Assembly (NCBI RefSeq): GCF_013340285.1
Contig: NZ_BLVO01000004.1
Coordinates: 248,001 to 312,000, forward strand
Direction: 5' to 3'
Length of the DNA: 64,000 nt
Origin: Desulfovibrio subterraneus
GTDB lineage: Bacteria > Desulfobacterota > Desulfovibrionia > Desulfovibrionales > Desulfovibrionaceae
Both the position numbers and the translations under genes were made by a program. The first letter of the stretch is position 1. The number at the start of each line of letters is the position of its first letter. Shown piece after piece: positions 38,027 to 47,370 of this stretch. The notes under the pieces are model-generated. The model was not told the origin of the DNA and did not search any database. It saw nothing but the letters and a program-made list of their open reading frames with translations.

Positions 38027-38223
38027 GGCTTTGGCGTTAGGGCATGCGGGGGGCGGCGTCAAGCAGGTTTTGCTGACCGCCCCTTGAATCTGTAAGCATA
38101 CAGGCCTGTTCCTCTTCTGTCATGAGTCTGTCGGAAATTCCCGTGTCACCGGCCTGCATCCGCACAAATCCGCCATTGTATCCCTTGTTCATGATTTTCC
38201 GACGTTTTTATGCAACCTATAGC

Positions 38224-38251
38224 TTGACCCCATCGGCAGTCCTCGTATAAA
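38224..38251 (+). promoter_or_regulatory. Promoter of tRNA-Arg
   Basis: TTGACC (38224-38229), a 16-base spacer and TATAAA (38246-38251) lie about 52 bases upstream of the mature tRNA. Confidence 0.75.
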
Positions 38252-38303
38252 AGACTGAGCCTCCCGTACGGGAGCAAGGGCCAACGCCCTGCATATACCA
38301 CGC

Positions 38304-38380
38304 GCGCCTGTAGCTCAGTCGGATAGAGCATCTGCCTTCTAAGCAGACGGCCGGGGGTTCGAATCCTCCCAGGCGCGCCA
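38304..38380 (+). tRNA. tRNA-Arg (anticodon UCU)
   Basis: A 77-base cloverleaf. The acceptor arm GCGCCTG pairs with CAGGCGC, the D-arm has AGCTCAGTCGGATAGAGC, the anticodon stem TCTGC/GCAGA encloses CTTCTAA (anticodon TCT), and the T-arm has GGTTCGAATCC. CCA is encoded. It reads AGA codons. It is transcribed alone and followed by a strong hairpin. Confidence 0.97.
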
Positions 38381-38390
38381 TGAGAATAAA

Positions 38391-38422
38391 AGCGGCCAGC
38401 TGTAAACAGCTGGCCGCTTTTC
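38391..38422 (+). terminator. Terminator of tRNA-Arg
   Basis: A perfect 12-bp stem AGCGGCCAGCTG (38391-38402)/CAGCTGGCCGCT (38407-38418) with loop TAAA, followed by TTT. Confidence 0.9.
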
Positions 38423-38529
38423 CCGTTTTGGATAAAGAATGGATACGGAAAAGAAGGTATTTCGTCAAAAGTGAAGCCACTACCGGACTGGAGCCACTCT
38501 TGCTTGTGCTCTCCGCCTGATTTCAGCCT

Positions 38530-38572
38530 GCTACCCTCCTGCTACCCTATTGCTACCCTATTGCTACCCCTT
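38530..38572. repeat. Short direct repeats of CTGCTACCCTAT type
   Basis: GCTACCCT is repeated four times at about 11-12 base spacing (CTGCTACCCTCC, TGCTACCCTAT, TGCTACCCTAT, TGCTACCCC). It lies between tRNA-Arg and the AEC transporter gene. No gene is present in the surrounding 250 bases. Confidence 0.7.
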
Positions 38573-38676
38573 TATCCCTTGCCGTTTCTCCCGACAAAAC
38601 CAAAGCACTGCAACACTTTACACAGCCCCGCAACACTCCTACAGTACTTTTTCCTGTCACTGTCGGAGGATTCGGC

Positions 38677-39609
38677 ATGAACGTGCTTGCGGCCATTGCG
38701 CCCATATTCGCCCTGATCATCACGGGGTTCGTTCTCAAACGGATGAGCTTTCCTTCGGAAGGCTTCTGGCCGCAGGCTGAGCGGCTCACATATTATGTTC
38801 TCTTTCCGGCGTTGCTGTTGGACAAGCTGGCCAACATTCATCCCGGCAATCAGCCGGTATGGAGCATGTCGCTCGCCATGGGGCTTGGCGTGTGCATTAT
38901 TGCGGGCGGTCTGCTGGCCCTGCGGAGCAAGGTGCAGCCGGATGGTCCGGCCTTCACATCCGTCTTTCAGGGGGCCATGCGCCCCAACACCTATGTGGGA
39001 CTTTCCGCGGCCAGCGCATTGTTCGGCGATACGGGCGTTTCCCTTTCCGCCGTGGCGTTGATGACGCTTATTCCGCTGGTGAACGTGCTGTGCGTGACCA
39101 CACTTATACGCTTCGGCGGCAACGGGCATCCGCGCACGGCCACAAAGGCAGGCGGGATATTGTTCACCCTGCGCCAGCTCGCCACCAACCCGCTCATACT
39201 GGGCTGCGTTGCCGGATTTACCCTGAACGGGCTGCAGATACAGCTCCCATCATTCATCGGCGAGGCATTACGCATTCTCGGCAGTGCATCCCTTCCCATG
39301 GGGCTTCTCTCCGTGGGCGCGGGGCTTTCTTTTGCCGCGCTGGTGCAGGGCAGCAGAGATGTCATCACCAGTTCAGCCTGCAAATTGCTCATTCTGCCCG
39401 CCGTAACAGGCATTCTCTGTGTCCTCTTCGGCGTGTCCGGTCCGGCGCTGGGCATCTGCCTGATCTACACTGCTATTCCCGTTTCCGTGTCATCATACAT
39501 TCTGGCGCGCGTTCTGGGCGGCGACCACGAGCGCATGGCGGCCATCATCACCGCGCAGACCCTGCTCTCCGCCCTGACCATGCCGCTGGTGCTCATGCTC
39601 GTGGTCTAA
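38677..39609 (+). CDS. AEC-family (auxin efflux carrier type) transporter
   Basis: A 310-residue membrane protein with about ten helices in two inverted five-helix halves. The N-terminal APIFALIITGFVLKRM and the asparagine region GAMRPNTYVGLSAA (about 99-112) fit the AEC/MdcF family, which moves organic acids or related small anions. GGAGG precedes the ATG. The gene stands alone after tRNA-Arg; the substrate is not evident. Confidence 0.9.
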   Translation: MNVLAAIAPIFALIITGFVLKRMSFPSEGFWPQAERLTYYVLFPALLLDKLANIHPGNQPVWSMSLAMGLGVCIIAGGLLALRSKVQPDGPAFTSVFQGAMRPNTYVGLSAASALFGDTGVSLSAVALMTLIPLVNVLCVTTLIRFGGNGHPRTATKAGGILFTLRQLATNPLILGCVAGFTLNGLQIQLPSFIGEALRILGSASLPMGLLSVGAGLSFAALVQGSRDVITSSACKLLILPAVTGILCVLFGVSGPALGICLIYTAIPVSVSSYILARVLGGDHERMAAIITAQTLLSALTMPLVLMLVV

Positions 39610-39636
39610 CGCGATAATCCCCGATTAAAACTTCAG

Positions 39637-39793
39637 ACTGCTGACAAAGCCATTCCTGGTATTTTTTTGGCTCCACCGGGCATGAACCTAACGTTCCTGC
39701 ACCTCGTATAAGCGATGAAAATCCGTTTTTGGACCTCAGTTCCGGCGTAACGGAATACGGCTTTACTGAAAGCGAGGGTTTGTCGTTAACCAG
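39637..39793 (+). repeat. Convergent-junction repeat, copy 3
   Basis: A 157-bp copy starting ACTGCTGACAAAGCC and ending GTTAACCAG. The central hairpin is weakened by one change (GCATGAAC against GTTCCTGC). It lies between the convergent AEC transporter and glycogen phosphorylase genes. Unlike the other copies, no terminator hairpin is seen on its left side. Confidence 0.9.
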
Positions 39794-39824
39794 AAAGGCC
39801 GCCCGTAAAGGCGGCCTTTTCGTT
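39794..39824. terminator. Terminator T2 before glgP (bidirectional)
   Basis: AAAGGCCGCC (39794-39803) pairs perfectly with GGCGGCCTTT (39810-39819), followed by TTTCG. Right flank of repeat copy 3. Confidence 0.85.
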
Positions 39825-39840
39825 TATTGGCAAGGGGGAG

Positions 39841-42321
39841 TTATACCCCTGATACGCCCCAAATATCCTTGGCGTATTCGTCCACAGCGCGGTCGCTGGA
39901 GAAGAAGCCCATGCGGGAGGTGTTCAGCATGGACATGCGCGCCCACGCCGCCTGATCCATAAAGGCATTGGCAGCATCCTGCTGCCTGTAGACATATGAG
40001 CGGAAGTCCGCCAGCACCATGTATCTGTCGCCATGGTTCAGCAGGCTCTCCACGACATCTCTGAAGAGATGCGGTTCCGAGGGAGAGAAGAAGCCGCCTG
40101 CGATCATGTCCAGCACCTCGCGCAGTTCCGAATCGCGTTCATAGAAGAGACGGGGATTGTATCCCTGCGAACGCATCTCGTTCACCTCGTGCGAAAGAAG
40201 GCCGAACAGGAACAGGTTTTCGTTCCCCACGTGCTCCATGATCTCGATATTGGCCCCGTCGTGCGTGCCGATGGTAATGGCGCCGTTCAGGGCGAATTTC
40301 ATGTTGCCGGTGCCGGAAGCCTCCATACCCGCCGTAGATATCTGCTCGGACAGGTCCGTGGCCGGAATGATGCGTTCCGCCAGCGTGACACAATAGTTCT
40401 GCAGGAAGACGACCTTGAGCAGATCGCCCACTCTGGGATCGGTATTAATGGTATAGGCCACCGAATTGATGAGCCGGATAATGTGCTTTGCCATGTAATA
40501 CCCCGGTGCCGCCTTGCCGCCGAATATATACGTGCGCGGCACGGTCACGCTGCCCGGAGAACTGCGGATGCGGTTATACAGGGCAATGACATGCAGCACG
40601 TTCAGAAGCTGCCGCTTGTACTCATGGAAACGCTTCACGTGCACATCGAACAAGCTTTCGGGCATGACGGTAATACCGTTCTTATCCCGGATATACTCGG
40701 CCAGCTTGTGCTTGTTCCGCAGCCGCACTTCCATCCAGGCACGGTGAAAACCTTCACTATTGACGTACGGCTCCAGCTTTTTGAGCTGGGCAAGATCCGT
40801 AAGCCATTCCGGCCCGATATGCTCGGTAATGAGCCATGCGAGCGTGGGATTGCACTGGCGCAGCCAGCGGCGCGGGGTTATCCCGTTGGTCTTGTTGTTG
40901 AACCGCTCGGGGAAGATCTTGTAGAAATCGTGGAACACGCTTTCCTTGAGAATTTCAGAGTGATGCGCGGAAACCCCGTTCACACTGAAGCTGCCCACTA
41001 TGGCGAGGTGGCTCATGCGCACCCAGCGGCTCTCACCCTCATGGACGAGGGAAACGCGGCCCAGTATGTTCGGATCGTTGGGGAACTGGCGGCGCACATC
41101 ATGCAGGAACCGCCGGTTGATTTCATGAATGATCTGCAGATGGCGGGGCAGCAGCCTGCGGAACAGGTCTTCGGGCCACACCTCCAACGCTTCGGGAAGA
41201 ACAGTATGGTTGGTGTAGGCAAAGGTGCGCACGCATATGTACCACGCCTCTTCCCACGTGAGCAGTTCTTCATCCACAAGAATACGCATGAGCTCGGGAA
41301 TGGCCACGGCAGGATGCGTCTCGTTCAGATGGATGACATTCTTGCGGGGCAGCTGGTCCCATGCAATGCCCTTTTTCCTGAACCGGCGCACGATATCCTG
41401 AATGGTGGCAGAGACGAGGAAGAACTGCTGCTTCAGCCTGAGCTCTTTGCCCTCCGGCGCTTCGTCGTTGGGATAAAGCACCATGGAGATGTTCTCATCG
41501 CGAATCTTCTCTTCCACGGCTCCGATGTAGTCACCCGTGTTGAAGAAGGAAAACTCGAATTCGCGGCTCGTCTTGGCCGCCCACAGGCGCATGTTCAAAA
41601 CATAGTCGTTCTTATGGCCGGGAATAAACATATCACAGGCCATGGCCATGACTGTTGTGGCGTTTTCCAGTGAATGCCGCAGGCGCCCCTGCTCATCCAC
41701 CCACTCGCGCACCTGCCCGTAAAAACGCACGGGGTGCACATAATGGGAACGCTCAAACTCCCAGTGCGTTCCACCGCGCAGCCAGTTGTCGGCCCGCTCC
41801 ACCTGCCTGCCTTCCTTGATGAGCTGGTAGAAAATACCATACGCGTAGTGTATGCCGTAGCCGTAAGCCGGCAGCCTGAGCGTGGCCATGGAATCGAGGT
41901 AGCACGAGGCGAGTCTGCCAAGACCACCGTTCCCCAGACCGGGTTCGTATTCCTCGTCAGCCACGTCATCAAGGCCGAAGCCCATGTCGGTAAGCGCTTC
42001 GCGCGCCTCATTCTCAAGCCCAAGCGCGATAAGGTTTTCCCGCAGGAAAGGCCCGGGGAGAAATTCGAGGGAAAGATAATACACGCGTTTTGAACTGCGG
42101 CTGTATATATCCCGCTGGCTTGCTATCCATTTTTCTACCAGACGATCGCGCAACGACAAGGCCAGAGCGCGGAACACGGTCTGCCTGTCCGGGCGCTCCG
42201 TATCGCGGCCCAGACTGTAGAGAACGTGACGGAGTATATCCTGCTTCAGCGACTCTGCAGGTCTGGTGGCTGGCGCTTCTGGTAAACGGCTTTTCCTGTT
42301 TCCGGAATTTTGCGATGTCAT
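39841..42321 (-). CDS. glgP: Glycogen/alpha-glucan phosphorylase
   Basis: About 826 residues from ATG at 42321, which has GGAGG upstream. It releases glucose-1-phosphate from glycogen. Family segments are YYLSLEFLPG, PGLGNGGLGRLASCYLDSMA (about 110-129) and HLNETHPAVAIPELMRIL. The PLP-lysine region is EASGTGNMKFALNGAITIGT (about 676-695), and DGANIEI follows. The frame remains open upstream to 42363, but the chosen start matches the family. No other glycogen genes lie in the window. Confidence 0.96.
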   Translation of the reverse strand: MTSQNSGNRKSRLPEAPATRPAESLKQDILRHVLYSLGRDTERPDRQTVFRALALSLRDRLVEKWIASQRDIYSRSSKRVYYLSLEFLPGPFLRENLIALGLENEAREALTDMGFGLDDVADEEYEPGLGNGGLGRLASCYLDSMATLRLPAYGYGIHYAYGIFYQLIKEGRQVERADNWLRGGTHWEFERSHYVHPVRFYGQVREWVDEQGRLRHSLENATTVMAMACDMFIPGHKNDYVLNMRLWAAKTSREFEFSFFNTGDYIGAVEEKIRDENISMVLYPNDEAPEGKELRLKQQFFLVSATIQDIVRRFRKKGIAWDQLPRKNVIHLNETHPAVAIPELMRILVDEELLTWEEAWYICVRTFAYTNHTVLPEALEVWPEDLFRRLLPRHLQIIHEINRRFLHDVRRQFPNDPNILGRVSLVHEGESRWVRMSHLAIVGSFSVNGVSAHHSEILKESVFHDFYKIFPERFNNKTNGITPRRWLRQCNPTLAWLITEHIGPEWLTDLAQLKKLEPYVNSEGFHRAWMEVRLRNKHKLAEYIRDKNGITVMPESLFDVHVKRFHEYKRQLLNVLHVIALYNRIRSSPGSVTVPRTYIFGGKAAPGYYMAKHIIRLINSVAYTINTDPRVGDLLKVVFLQNYCVTLAERIIPATDLSEQISTAGMEASGTGNMKFALNGAITIGTHDGANIEIMEHVGNENLFLFGLLSHEVNEMRSQGYNPRLFYERDSELREVLDMIAGGFFSPSEPHLFRDVVESLLNHGDRYMVLADFRSYVYRQQDAANAFMDQAAWARMSMLNTSRMGFFSSDRAVDEYAKDIWGVSGV

Positions 42322-42779
42322 AAAGTCCTCCGCTAAAGAGCTGGGGATGAACCAAGGTTTCAACTATATACGCCCTTCTCTTCAGCAGAACATGATAACA
42401 TGAAAAAATCTGGCCTGATGGAGTTGCCCCTGCGCCCATTCCGGAAACATTCATTCGGATAATATTTCGCCCCTGAAATAAATAGCTTTACAACGTCGGG
42501 GAATCGTGTAGATATACCTCTCTCGCGTGACCGGACTTGAGCCATTCCCTCACATCGCCTGTCGTATGCCTCTAGGTGCATACGTAAAGAGATAGGGCGA
42601 TACTGTTTCGCATCCTACCCGAATCATTAGACTCCCGTCCAGAGCCCAACAAGTCACCACCCGAACCGCCTCGTGCCCTGCCCTATTCAATAATTCGGGC
42701 ACGCCCCCTGCGGTCGGACGCGCAACCGACAGTCACGCACGGTTGCCCCACTCCTTCCAACATATTTTCAGGAATCCAC
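42322..42779. other. Intergenic region between glgP and the DEAD-box gene
   Basis: About 460 bases between divergent genes, so both promoters lie here. A 7-bp hairpin CGTATGC/GCATACG is at 42563-42584. The roughly 200 bases before the helicase start may form a long leader, as is common for cold-inducible DEAD-box genes (inference). No coding frame was recognised. Confidence 0.45.
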
Positions 42780-45086
42780 GTGAGTTTTGAATCCTTTTCT
42801 TTCGACCGGCGCATAGTCTCCGGCATCGTTGCGTGCGGGTATGAAACCCCCACCCCCATTCAGGCGGAAACCATCCCCGCCATCCTTCGCGGCCAGGACG
42901 TACTTGGCCTCGCCCAGACCGGCACCGGCAAAACCGCAGCGTTTGCCCTGCCCATTCTGCAGCACCTGATCAACTCCGACGCGGACCGTCGCGGCCCCGT
43001 GCGCGTGCTGGTACTTGCTCCTACCCGCGAACTTGCTCTGCAGATTCAGGAATCCTTTATTGCACTCGGCAAACAGACCGGTTACCGCAGCGCCGCCGTT
43101 TTCGGCGGTGTAGGTATTGTTCCGCAGATCAAGGCCATGCGTTCCTCCGCCATTGCGGTGGCTTGCCCCGGCAGACTGCTCGACCTTGCCAAGCGCGGCG
43201 AATGCAACCTCTCCGAGGTAGACATTCTTGTGCTCGACGAAGCGGACCGCATGTTCGACATGGGCTTTCTGCCCGACCTGCGCCGCATTCTGGCACTGCT
43301 TCCCGCAAAGCGCCAGAACCTGCTCTTCTCTGCAACCATGCCCGGAGAAATCCGTTCGCTGGCCGGAGAACTGCTGCGCGACCCCGTCACCGTGCAGGTG
43401 AACCACACTGTGCCCAAGGCATCCATCGAGCATGTGGCCTACAATGTGCCTTCCCGCCAGAAGACGGGCCTGCTGCAGGCTCTGCTGAAGGAAACCGCAC
43501 ACGAAAGCGTACTCGTCTTCACCCGTACCAAGCATCGCGCCAAAAACGTGGCCCGCTTCCTTGGTGAAAAGGGCTGGCTGGCTACCGCACTGCAGGGCAA
43601 CCTGTCGCAGAATCGCCGCCAGGAAGCGCTGGACGGTTTCCGTGCCGGCAAGTACAAAATCATGGTTGCCACCGACATTGCCGCTCGCGGCATTGACTGC
43701 TCGAGCATTTCCCACGTCATTAACTATGACGTGCCGGATACTGCGGAAACGTACACCCACCGCATCGGCCGTACCGGCCGCGCGGACCGCACCGGCATGG
43801 CCATGACCCTTATTTCCGGCGAAGACAATTCGCTGATGCGCACCATCGAACGTTCGCTCGGCAACGTCATTCCCCGCACCAAGCTGGACGGCTTTGTGTG
43901 CGATCAGGAAGAAGACGGCGATTTCGGACGCCCCAACGACCGCTTCCCCAAGCGTGGCGGCGACCGTTCCGGCGGCGGCATGAGCCGTGGCAGCAAGTTC
44001 GGCAAGCGCCCCGGCGATTTCGCAGACTCCGAACGTGGCAGCCGTCAGGGCTTCCGCGCAGCACGTCCCCGCAGTGAATCTGCTGAAGGCGGCCGCAGCG
44101 AAAGACGTGACGACTTACGTCCCGATCGCGCCCCCAAGTCTCAGGATCGTGACTTCGGTCGCTCCATGGACCGTCAGCGCGGTGGCGTACGCTCTCCCTA
44201 CTCCGACCAGCTCAGCGGCGACGCTCCCCGCTTCGAACGCGCGGCCAAGTCACCCTTCGGCGCCAAGTCCGAAAAGACCGACCGCTTCGTAAGGTCCGAC
44301 GACAAGCCCTTCCGTGACAAGCCGTTTGGTACCCGCAAGGCTGACGGCGACCGGAGCGAAAGCTTCGGCAGACGCAGCTTCGGCAAGGACGGTTTTGAAG
44401 GCAAGAGCGCCGGCAAGCCCGAAGGCTCTGCCCGTCGTTTTGACGGCGACAACCGCCGCCCCGGTGACAAGAGCCGCTTTGACCGTGAAGATTCCGGCCG
44501 TAACGACCGCTTCCGTGGCAACGACCGTGGCGAACGCGGCAACGACCGTTTCGCCCGCACCGATCGCGATGCCCGCCCCTCCTTCAAGGCTCGTGGCGAG
44601 CAGGCTGAAAACGCCGGTCGCTTCGGCAATGGCGAACGCAAGGGCAACGGCGAAGCACGCTCCGGCTGGCAGAACCGTGACGAACAGCGCACCGGCCGGT
44701 TTAACCGTACCGAACGCGAATTCGGCCAGTCCGACCGTCGCGACCGCTTCGAAAAGAAGCCTGACGACCGCTTTGGCCGTCCTTCTGAAAACCGTTTCGG
44801 CGGCAAGTCCGAGGACCGTTTCGGTGGTAAATCAGACGACCGCTTCGCCAAGAAGACCGGCGCTGCCCCTTACGGCCGCAAGGCTGAAGACGGCGCAGGC
44901 AAAAAGCCGCAGGCACGCTTTGAAGGCAAGTCTGATGACCGCTTCGGACGTAAGTCTGACGATCGTTTTGCCCGCAAGTCTGACGACCGCTTCGGCGGAA
45001 ACGGCGAACGCTCCGAGCGCGGAGACCGTCCTGCACGCCCCTTCGGCGCACGCAAGAACGGCCGTTCCGATTACGGCAAGCGCTAA
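42780..45086 (+). CDS. DEAD-box RNA helicase with long repetitive tail (RhlE-like)
   Basis: A 768-residue protein starting with GTG. The helicase core (about 1-375) has the Q motif, motif I AQTGTGKT (45-52), APTRELALQ, motif II VLDEADRMFDMGF, SAT, TDIAARGID and motif VI HRIGRTGR. The remaining roughly 390 residues are low-complexity and highly charged. They are built from repeats such as KSDDRFG, GGKSEDRF and GNDRF, rich in Arg, Lys, Asp, Gly and Phe. The tail is probably disordered RNA-binding or condensate-forming sequence. It is much longer than the tail of typical RhlE proteins. Confidence 0.95.
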   Translation: MSFESFSFDRRIVSGIVACGYETPTPIQAETIPAILRGQDVLGLAQTGTGKTAAFALPILQHLINSDADRRGPVRVLVLAPTRELALQIQESFIALGKQTGYRSAAVFGGVGIVPQIKAMRSSAIAVACPGRLLDLAKRGECNLSEVDILVLDEADRMFDMGFLPDLRRILALLPAKRQNLLFSATMPGEIRSLAGELLRDPVTVQVNHTVPKASIEHVAYNVPSRQKTGLLQALLKETAHESVLVFTRTKHRAKNVARFLGEKGWLATALQGNLSQNRRQEALDGFRAGKYKIMVATDIAARGIDCSSISHVINYDVPDTAETYTHRIGRTGRADRTGMAMTLISGEDNSLMRTIERSLGNVIPRTKLDGFVCDQEEDGDFGRPNDRFPKRGGDRSGGGMSRGSKFGKRPGDFADSERGSRQGFRAARPRSESAEGGRSERRDDLRPDRAPKSQDRDFGRSMDRQRGGVRSPYSDQLSGDAPRFERAAKSPFGAKSEKTDRFVRSDDKPFRDKPFGTRKADGDRSESFGRRSFGKDGFEGKSAGKPEGSARRFDGDNRRPGDKSRFDREDSGRNDRFRGNDRGERGNDRFARTDRDARPSFKARGEQAENAGRFGNGERKGNGEARSGWQNRDEQRTGRFNRTEREFGQSDRRDRFEKKPDDRFGRPSENRFGGKSEDRFGGKSDDRFAKKTGAAPYGRKAEDGAGKKPQARFEGKSDDRFGRKSDDRFARKSDDRFGGNGERSERGDRPARPFGARKNGRSDYGKR
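44020..45083. repeat. Internal coding repeats of the helicase tail
   Basis: This part of the helicase gene contains many imperfect direct repeats encoding FG-x-KSDDRF, GNDRF or FDRED-like units; the densest cluster lies at about 44750-45000. The repetitive bases also open long false frames on the other strand. Confidence 0.85.
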
Positions 45087-45125
45087 ACGCCCATTTACAA
45101 ACAGGTTTTCCTGTGACACAACCCA

Positions 45126-45158
45126 CCCCTCCGGACCCCGCGTCCGGAGGGGTTTTTC
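45126..45158 (+). terminator. Terminator of the DEAD-box gene
   Basis: A perfect 11-bp stem CCCCTCCGGAC (45126-45136)/GTCCGGAGGGG (45142-45152) followed by TTTTTCTTTTC. It lies inside an upstream extension of the next frame, which argues that the next gene starts later. Confidence 0.93.
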
Positions 45159-45199
45159 TTTTCAAAACATCGCATCCGCATCCCCGAAACCTGCAAGAC

Positions 45200-45901
45200 A
45201 TGGAACACGACATGAAAACCAGCGACTCCCTGCTCAGTGCCGCCTGTGCCGCCACCATATGCCTGTTTGCCTTCGTCCCCGCAGTCATGGATGCCTATAC
45301 CTATATCAACGCCGAGTACGGTTTCCTTGCCAGCTTCGTCAAATTTGCCATCCTCGCCACGCTTGGCGAGTGTCTTGCCCTGCGCATAACCAAGGGCATG
45401 TACCTGCGGGCAGGATTCGGTCTTGCCCCGCGCATGCTCGTCTGGGGCATATTCGGCATCATCATCAAACTGGCCTTTGTCATTTTCGCCACCGGCGCTC
45501 CCAATCTCGTGGCCGCGTTCGGCTTCGGCGAAGACGTGAGCCTGCGGTCCCCCCTGTTCACCGACCGCCTGTTTGCCGCCTTCTGTGTGAGCATTACCAT
45601 GAACTGCATATTCGCTCCCGTCATGATGGTGGCACACCGCGTCACGGATGAACATATTCTGCGCAACGGCGGCACACTTGCCGGGCTGTTCTCGCGCATG
45701 GATATTCCGGCCATCCTCACCGAGATGAACTGGTCCGTCATCTGGAACTTCGTGCTGCGCAAGACCATTCCCATGTTCTGGATTCCCGCGCACACCATCA
45801 CCTTCATGCTGCCCGCAGAGTTTCGCATTCTCTTTGCGGCGCTGCTCAGTGTAGCGCTCGGCATCATCCTTGCCGTGGCCGGTCTGCGTGGCAGACAATA
45901 G
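45200..45901 (+). CDS. Conserved integral membrane protein
   Basis: About 233 residues from ATG at 45200 (MEHDMKTSDSLLSAACAATI); ATG at 45212 is also possible. About five to six hydrophobic helices. The frame stays open to 45113, but that part spans the helicase terminator and so is not translated. Conserved-looking segments are NAEYGFLASFVKFAILATLG and TIPMFWIPAHTITFMLPAEF. The last part is faintly like the Mpv17/PMP22 C-terminus, but this is weak. Function unknown. Confidence 0.75.
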   Translation: MEHDMKTSDSLLSAACAATICLFAFVPAVMDAYTYINAEYGFLASFVKFAILATLGECLALRITKGMYLRAGFGLAPRMLVWGIFGIIIKLAFVIFATGAPNLVAAFGFGEDVSLRSPLFTDRLFAAFCVSITMNCIFAPVMMVAHRVTDEHILRNGGTLAGLFSRMDIPAILTEMNWSVIWNFVLRKTIPMFWIPAHTITFMLPAEFRILFAALLSVALGIILAVAGLRGRQ

Positions 45902-45939
45902 GCAACGTCTCCGACGGGGAGGGTTCCACCCCCCACCCG

Positions 45940-45960
45940 GCAGGGGGATAATCCCCCTGC
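45940..45960 (+). terminator. Hairpin after the membrane protein gene (possible terminator)
   Basis: GCAGGGGGA (45940-45948) pairs with TCCCCCTGC (45952-45960) around TAA. No T-run follows, so termination is uncertain. Confidence 0.4.
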
Positions 45961-46108
45961 ACCCCTGCAAGGGTAATATCTTGAAAATCCATCACTCCTC
46001 TTAATGGCTCCTCAGGCACGCAATCTGTCCTTTACAAAGCGGTCTGTTTGTGTGAGTTAACTGTGTGGGCGTGTGCCCGATGATCCAGTATCCAAACAGC
46101 ACCCGAAA

Positions 46109-47338
46109 ATGCTCACTGCCGTCCGCGCTTCGCGCGTCCTGACCATGGCCGACCAGCGGCCAGCCTCCCGCAACTGCGTGGAGAAACCGCCCGTTTCCGG
46201 CGCGGTACCCATCACTGATTCCGATATTTCCTGCATCCATGACGGCGTGATCGTCGCTGAGAACGGCGTCATCATCGACGTGCTGCCCTATGCAGACTTC
46301 ACCGCCACATACGGTTTCGCGCCGCAGAACCTTGGCGCAGTCACCATCCTGCCCGGGCTCATCAACTGCCACTGCCATCTGGAACTCTCGCACCTCGGCG
46401 GCATTGCCGTGCAACAGCAGGGGTTTCCCGCATGGATAGGCTCGCTGCTTGCCCACATGGGTGAAGCCGTCACCGATCAGGCGCTGGATGCCGCCCTTGC
46501 CGAAATGGCCGCCACTGGCACCGTCCATGTGGCCGATGTGAACGGACGCGCCCCCCTGCCCGTATACGAAGCAGCAAAACACCATGATGTGGGCATAGAC
46601 CTGCAGCTCGAAGTATTCGGCTACGCCTTTCCCGAAGGCTTCACCGCCGCCGACCTGTGGGACTTCTTCCTCTCCGGCACCGCCTCCGGCCTGCCCGACG
46701 ACGTGCGAAAGCGAAACACCGTTCTCGCGGGGCATGCGCTGTATTCCACCCATCCCGCCGCATTGGTATTTGCAAAGCATTGGTGCCGCTCCCGTGAGCG
46801 GCATTTTTCTGTGCACCTCGCGGAGCAGGCGGATGAAGAAGAAATGCTGCTGCGAGGCACCGGCCGCCTGCGCGAGATGCTGAACCAGCGGGTGCTGCCC
46901 GCTGACTACAAGGCCCCCGGCATGCGCCCCGTGGCCTACGCCGCCGAGCTTGGCCTGCTGGACAACGGCACCCTTGCCGTGCACTGCGTGCATTGCAACG
47001 ATGCAGACATTGACCTGCTGCGCGATACCGGCACCCATGTATGCCTGTGCCCCCGATCCAACGAATACATCGGCGTGGGCACAGCTCCGGTACACAAATT
47101 TCTGGATGCGGGCCTGAACCTGTGCCTCGGCACAGACAGTCTCGCCTCCAACCACGACCTCAACCTCTGGAACGAGGCCCGCAAGCTGCGGGACGACCAA
47201 GGCGTTCCTACCCACACCCTGCTGCGCATGCTCACCGTGAACGGTGCGCACGCACTGGGCCTTTCCGATTCGCTGGGAACGCTGGAACCCGGCAGGCATT
47301 TCCGGTATGCTGTGCTGCCGGAGGATTTACTTCTGTAA
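46109..47338 (+). CDS. Amidohydrolase-family protein (cytosine deaminase / TRZ-ATZ type)
   Basis: About 409 residues from ATG at 46109 ([20 protein letters not shown]); a GTG at 46073 is possible. The metal-binding motif is [15 protein letters not shown] (about 89-103). Later ligands lie in [14 protein letters not shown], the AVHCVHCND segment and [16 protein letters not shown]. Such enzymes deaminate or hydrolyse ring compounds; in related bacteria a similar enzyme deaminates aminodeoxyfutalosine for menaquinone synthesis, but this is only a possibility here. It lies 32 bases upstream of pyrB and is probably co-transcribed. Confidence 0.82.
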   Translation: MLTAVRASRVLTMADQRPASRNCVEKPPVSGAVPITDSDISCIHDGVIVAENGVIIDVLPYADFTATYGFAPQNLGAVTILPGLINCHCHLELSHLGGIAVQQQGFPAWIGSLLAHMGEAVTDQALDAALAEMAATGTVHVADVNGRAPLPVYEAAKHHDVGIDLQLEVFGYAFPEGFTAADLWDFFLSGTASGLPDDVRKRNTVLAGHALYSTHPAALVFAKHWCRSRERHFSVHLAEQADEEEMLLRGTGRLREMLNQRVLPADYKAPGMRPVAYAAELGLLDNGTLAVHCVHCNDADIDLLRDTGTHVCLCPRSNEYIGVGTAPVHKFLDAGLNLCLGTDSLASNHDLNLWNEARKLRDDQGVPTHTLLRMLTVNGAHALGLSDSLGTLEPGRHFRYAVLPEDLLL

Positions 47339-47370
47339 ACCGTTTTGACCCACGACACAGAGTGCGCAAC

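Noticed and set aside
38304-38380. tRNA-Arg as an integration site of a genomic island
   Set aside because: No integrase and no repeated tRNA 3' end were found downstream; the neighbours look like host genes.
44198-44851. 217-codon Ser/Arg-rich frame on the minus strand
   Set aside because: It is a by-product of the repetitive helicase tail on the other strand.
45113-45199. Upstream extension of the membrane protein frame
   Set aside because: It contains the complete terminator of the preceding helicase gene, so translation more likely starts at 45200 or 45212.
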